Of a stretch of DNA of 37,848 nucleotides, positions 36,481-37,848 are shown piece by piece. The stretch lies in contig NZ_JRKS01000027.1 of the NCBI RefSeq assembly GCF_000763805.1, positions 1-37,848 on the forward strand, written 5' to 3'. The notes below the pieces were generated by a model, which worked only from the letters and a program-made list of their open reading frames with translations, ran no database searches and had not been told where the DNA came from. This stretch comes from Paracoccus sphaerophysae. Lineage in GTDB: Bacteria > Pseudomonadota > Alphaproteobacteria > Rhodobacterales > Rhodobacteraceae. A program made the position numbers and the translations under genes. Positions within the stretch are counted from its first letter, which is position 1. Every line of letters starts with the position of its first letter.

Positions 36481-37430
36481 GCGGCGTCCCCGGTGGCAGC
36501 TTCGGTGGTGACGAACAGATCGGCGCAGCGTTTGGCCAGCGCCCGGACCCGGCCGATATAGGCCTGGCGTTCCGTCACCGAGATCACCCCGCGCGCGTCC
36601 AGCAGGTTGAAGATGTGGCTGGCCTTGATCGCCTGGTCATAGGCCGGATGCGCCATCGGGATGCGCCGCCCGGCCGCGTCGGTGTCGGCGGCGGAAAGGA
36701 TGCGGTCGCATTCTGCCTCGGCGTCCTTGAAGTGCTGGAACAGCATGTCGGTGTCTGCCTGCTCGAAGTTCCAGCGCGAATATTCCCGCTCGGTCTGGCG
36801 GAAGATGTCGCCGTAGGTCAGCGGGATCGGCGCCGCGGGGTCGTTGAAGGGCATGTCCATGACGTGCTCGACCCCCAGCACATACATGGCGAGGCGTTCC
36901 AGCCCATAGGTCAGCTCGCCCGACACGGGGCGGCAGTCATGCCCGCCGACCTGCTGGAAATAGGTGAACTGGCTGACCTCCATTCCGTCGCACCAGACCT
37001 CCCACCCCAGGCCCCAGGCGCCCAGCGTGGGGCTTTCCCAGTCATCCTCGACGAAGCGCACGTCATGGACCATCGGGTCCAGCCCGATCGCCTTGAGGCT
37101 GCCCAGATACAGGTCCTGCAGGTCGGGCGGCGAGGGTTTGATGATCACCTGATACTGGTAATAGTGCTGCAGCCGGTTGGGGTTCTCGCCATAGCGCCCG
37201 TCGGTCGGGCGGCGCGAAGGCTGGACATAGGCCGCGGCCCAGGGGCGGCTGCCCAGCGACCGCAGCGTGGTCGCGGGGTGGAAGGTGCCGGCGCCGACCT
37301 CCATGTCATAGGGTTGCAGCACCGCGCAGCCGGTGGCCGCCCAATAGGATTGCAGCCGCAGGATCACGTCCTGAAAGCAGCGCGGCCTGTTGCCGGCGGG
37401 GGCGGCGGAAGGGGCGTGGGGGCTGGTCAT
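36477..37430 (-). CDS. glyQ: Glycine--tRNA ligase alpha subunit
   Basis: The catalytic subunit that activates glycine. The 317-residue protein has the class II signatures [56 protein letters not shown] and [20 protein letters not shown], all characteristic of GlyQ. ATG at 37430 has AAAGGA 8 nt upstream; the extension to 37808 in the same frame would cross the divergent gene and lacks family sequence. It leads the glyQ / small protein / glyS operon. Confidence 0.98.
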   Translation of the reverse strand: MTSPHAPSAAPAGNRPRCFQDVILRLQSYWAATGCAVLQPYDMEVGAGTFHPATTLRSLGSRPWAAAYVQPSRRPTDGRYGENPNRLQHYYQYQVIIKPSPPDLQDLYLGSLKAIGLDPMVHDVRFVEDDWESPTLGAWGLGWEVWCDGMEVSQFTYFQQVGGHDCRPVSGELTYGLERLAMYVLGVEHVMDMPFNDPAAPIPLTYGDIFRQTEREYSRWNFEQADTDMLFQHFKDAEAECDRILSAADTDAAGRRIPMAHPAYDQAIKASHIFNLLDARGVISVTERQAYIGRVRALAKRCADLFVTTEAATGDAA

Positions 37431-37470
37431 CCGGGCATCCTTTCGCATAACTGACGCGAATGCAGGGCCG

Positions 37471-37499
37471 CTCATAAGTCGCGGTCCGGTGCTGGTCAA
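37471..37499 (-). promoter_or_regulatory. Candidate glyQ promoter
   Basis: On the minus strand TTGACC (37499-37494) and TATGAG (37476-37471) are separated by 17 nt, a good sigma-70 arrangement that predicts a start near 37464 and a leader of about 34 nt. The -35 lies in one copy of an 11-bp tandem repeat. Confidence 0.55.
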
Positions 37500-37511
37500 T
37501 TGCTGGTCAAT
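37490..37511. repeat. 11-bp perfect tandem repeat in the glyQ divergent promoter region
   Basis: TGCTGGTCAAT occurs at 37490-37500 and again at 37501-37511. The period is one helical turn, so both copies present the same face of the helix. On the minus strand each copy carries a TTGACC -35-like hexamer, 11 bp apart. This could be a duplicated -35 or an activator or repressor half-site array. Confidence 0.7.
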
Positions 37512-37533
37512 CAGGCCCAGGGAAGGAACCCAG

Positions 37534-37848
37534 ATGCGAAAGCTCGCCATCCTGATCGCCGCCGCGCTGCCCGTGGCCGCGCCCGTATCCGCCCTGGCCG
37601 AGCCGGTCGTGCTGCGGATCGAGGCGAAGCGCGGACCGGAAACGCAGGCGGTGGTGGACGGCTGGGCGGCGCGGTTCGACAACGTGGTGACCTTTCCGCT
37701 GCAAGGCGGCTGGACCGGCATCGGCCTCGGCCCGATGGAGCGTGACGCCGCCGAGGCGGAGCTGGCGCGGCTGAAGGCCGCGGGCGACATTCCGGGCGAC
37801 AGCTTCATCGCCCCGGCGCCGGGGGATGCGGTGGCAGCGGCCGGGCCG
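37534..37848 (+). CDS. Exported protein with SPOR-like region, N-terminal part (cut by window edge)
   Basis: The frame is open from the ATG at 37534 to the right edge (105 codons). GGAAGG lies 7 nt upstream. A signal peptide covers about residues 1-22 ([20 protein letters not shown]) with cleavage after ALA. The mature start, [15 protein letters not shown] then [24 protein letters not shown], has the spacing of a SPOR-like repeat that precedes a trypsin-like serine protease domain in some Rhodobacteraceae proteins; that identification is from memory and the rest of the gene is not visible. It is divergent from glyQ (103-bp gap). Confidence 0.75.
   Translation, partial: MRKLAILIAAALPVAAPVSALAEPVVLRIEAKRGPETQAVVDGWAARFDNVVTFPLQGGWTGIGLGPMERDAAEAELARLKAAGDIPGDSFIAPAPGDAVAAAGP

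Overview
The window is chromosomal DNA of very high G+C content (about 70% by eye). It most likely comes from an alphaproteobacterium of the Rhodobacteraceae/Paracoccaceae, and Paracoccus-like is my best guess. The grounds are a sqdB-sqdD-sqdC sulfolipid cluster in the order known from Rhodobacter, a glyQ / small membrane protein / glyS arrangement, a TRAP-fed sugar-acid operon, and dense packing with many 4-nt ATGA/GTGA overlaps. The species call is inference; there is no rRNA or tRNA gene in the window.

Layout, left to right. (1) Positions 1-232: the end of an IS3-family insertion sequence with a partial OrfA, then about 590 bp with no recognisable gene. (2) 824-11210: a giant cyclic beta-1,2-glucan synthase (minus strand) divergent from phosphoglucomutase (plus strand). 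The mutase makes glucose-1-phosphate, the precursor of the UDP-glucose that the synthase consumes. (3) 11229-21224, all minus strand: a nine-gene operon read as gntR > dctP > dctQ > dctM > idnD > uxuA > uxuB > Zn-alcohol dehydrogenase (LgoD/L-gulonate dehydrogenase-like) > uxaA-like dehydratase. A TRAP transporter imports a hexonate-type acid, several dehydrogenases interconvert hexonates and keto-acids, and two dehydratases feed 2-keto-3-deoxygluconate. The FadR-type GntR regulator is encoded first, behind a promoter flanked by two palindromes that look like its operators. A strong hairpin lies just after dctP. (4) 21354-22415: an Ldh2/MdhC-family NAD(P)-dependent dehydrogenase upstream of the operon. 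(5) 22607-25467, plus strand: sqdBDC for sulfoquinovosyl diacylglycerol synthesis. (6) 25474-30763, minus strand: an RND efflux permease preceded by two different periplasmic adaptors in one operon, an arrangement like TriABC. (7) 30876-33660, minus strand: a CPA1 Na+/H+ antiporter followed by kynureninase. (8) 33734-37430, minus strand: glyQ, a small membrane-anchored protein and glyS. GlyS carries a low-G+C internal segment. (9) 37534 to the right edge, plus strand: the start of an exported protein with a SPOR-like region, cut by the window.

Most genes belong to known families. The parts most worth a second look are the exact substrate of the sugar-acid operon (it lacks the uronate isomerase, KDG kinase and aldolase, and has IdnD without IdnO), the two-adaptor RND pump, the compositionally foreign segment in glyS, and several regulatory palindromes and hairpins.
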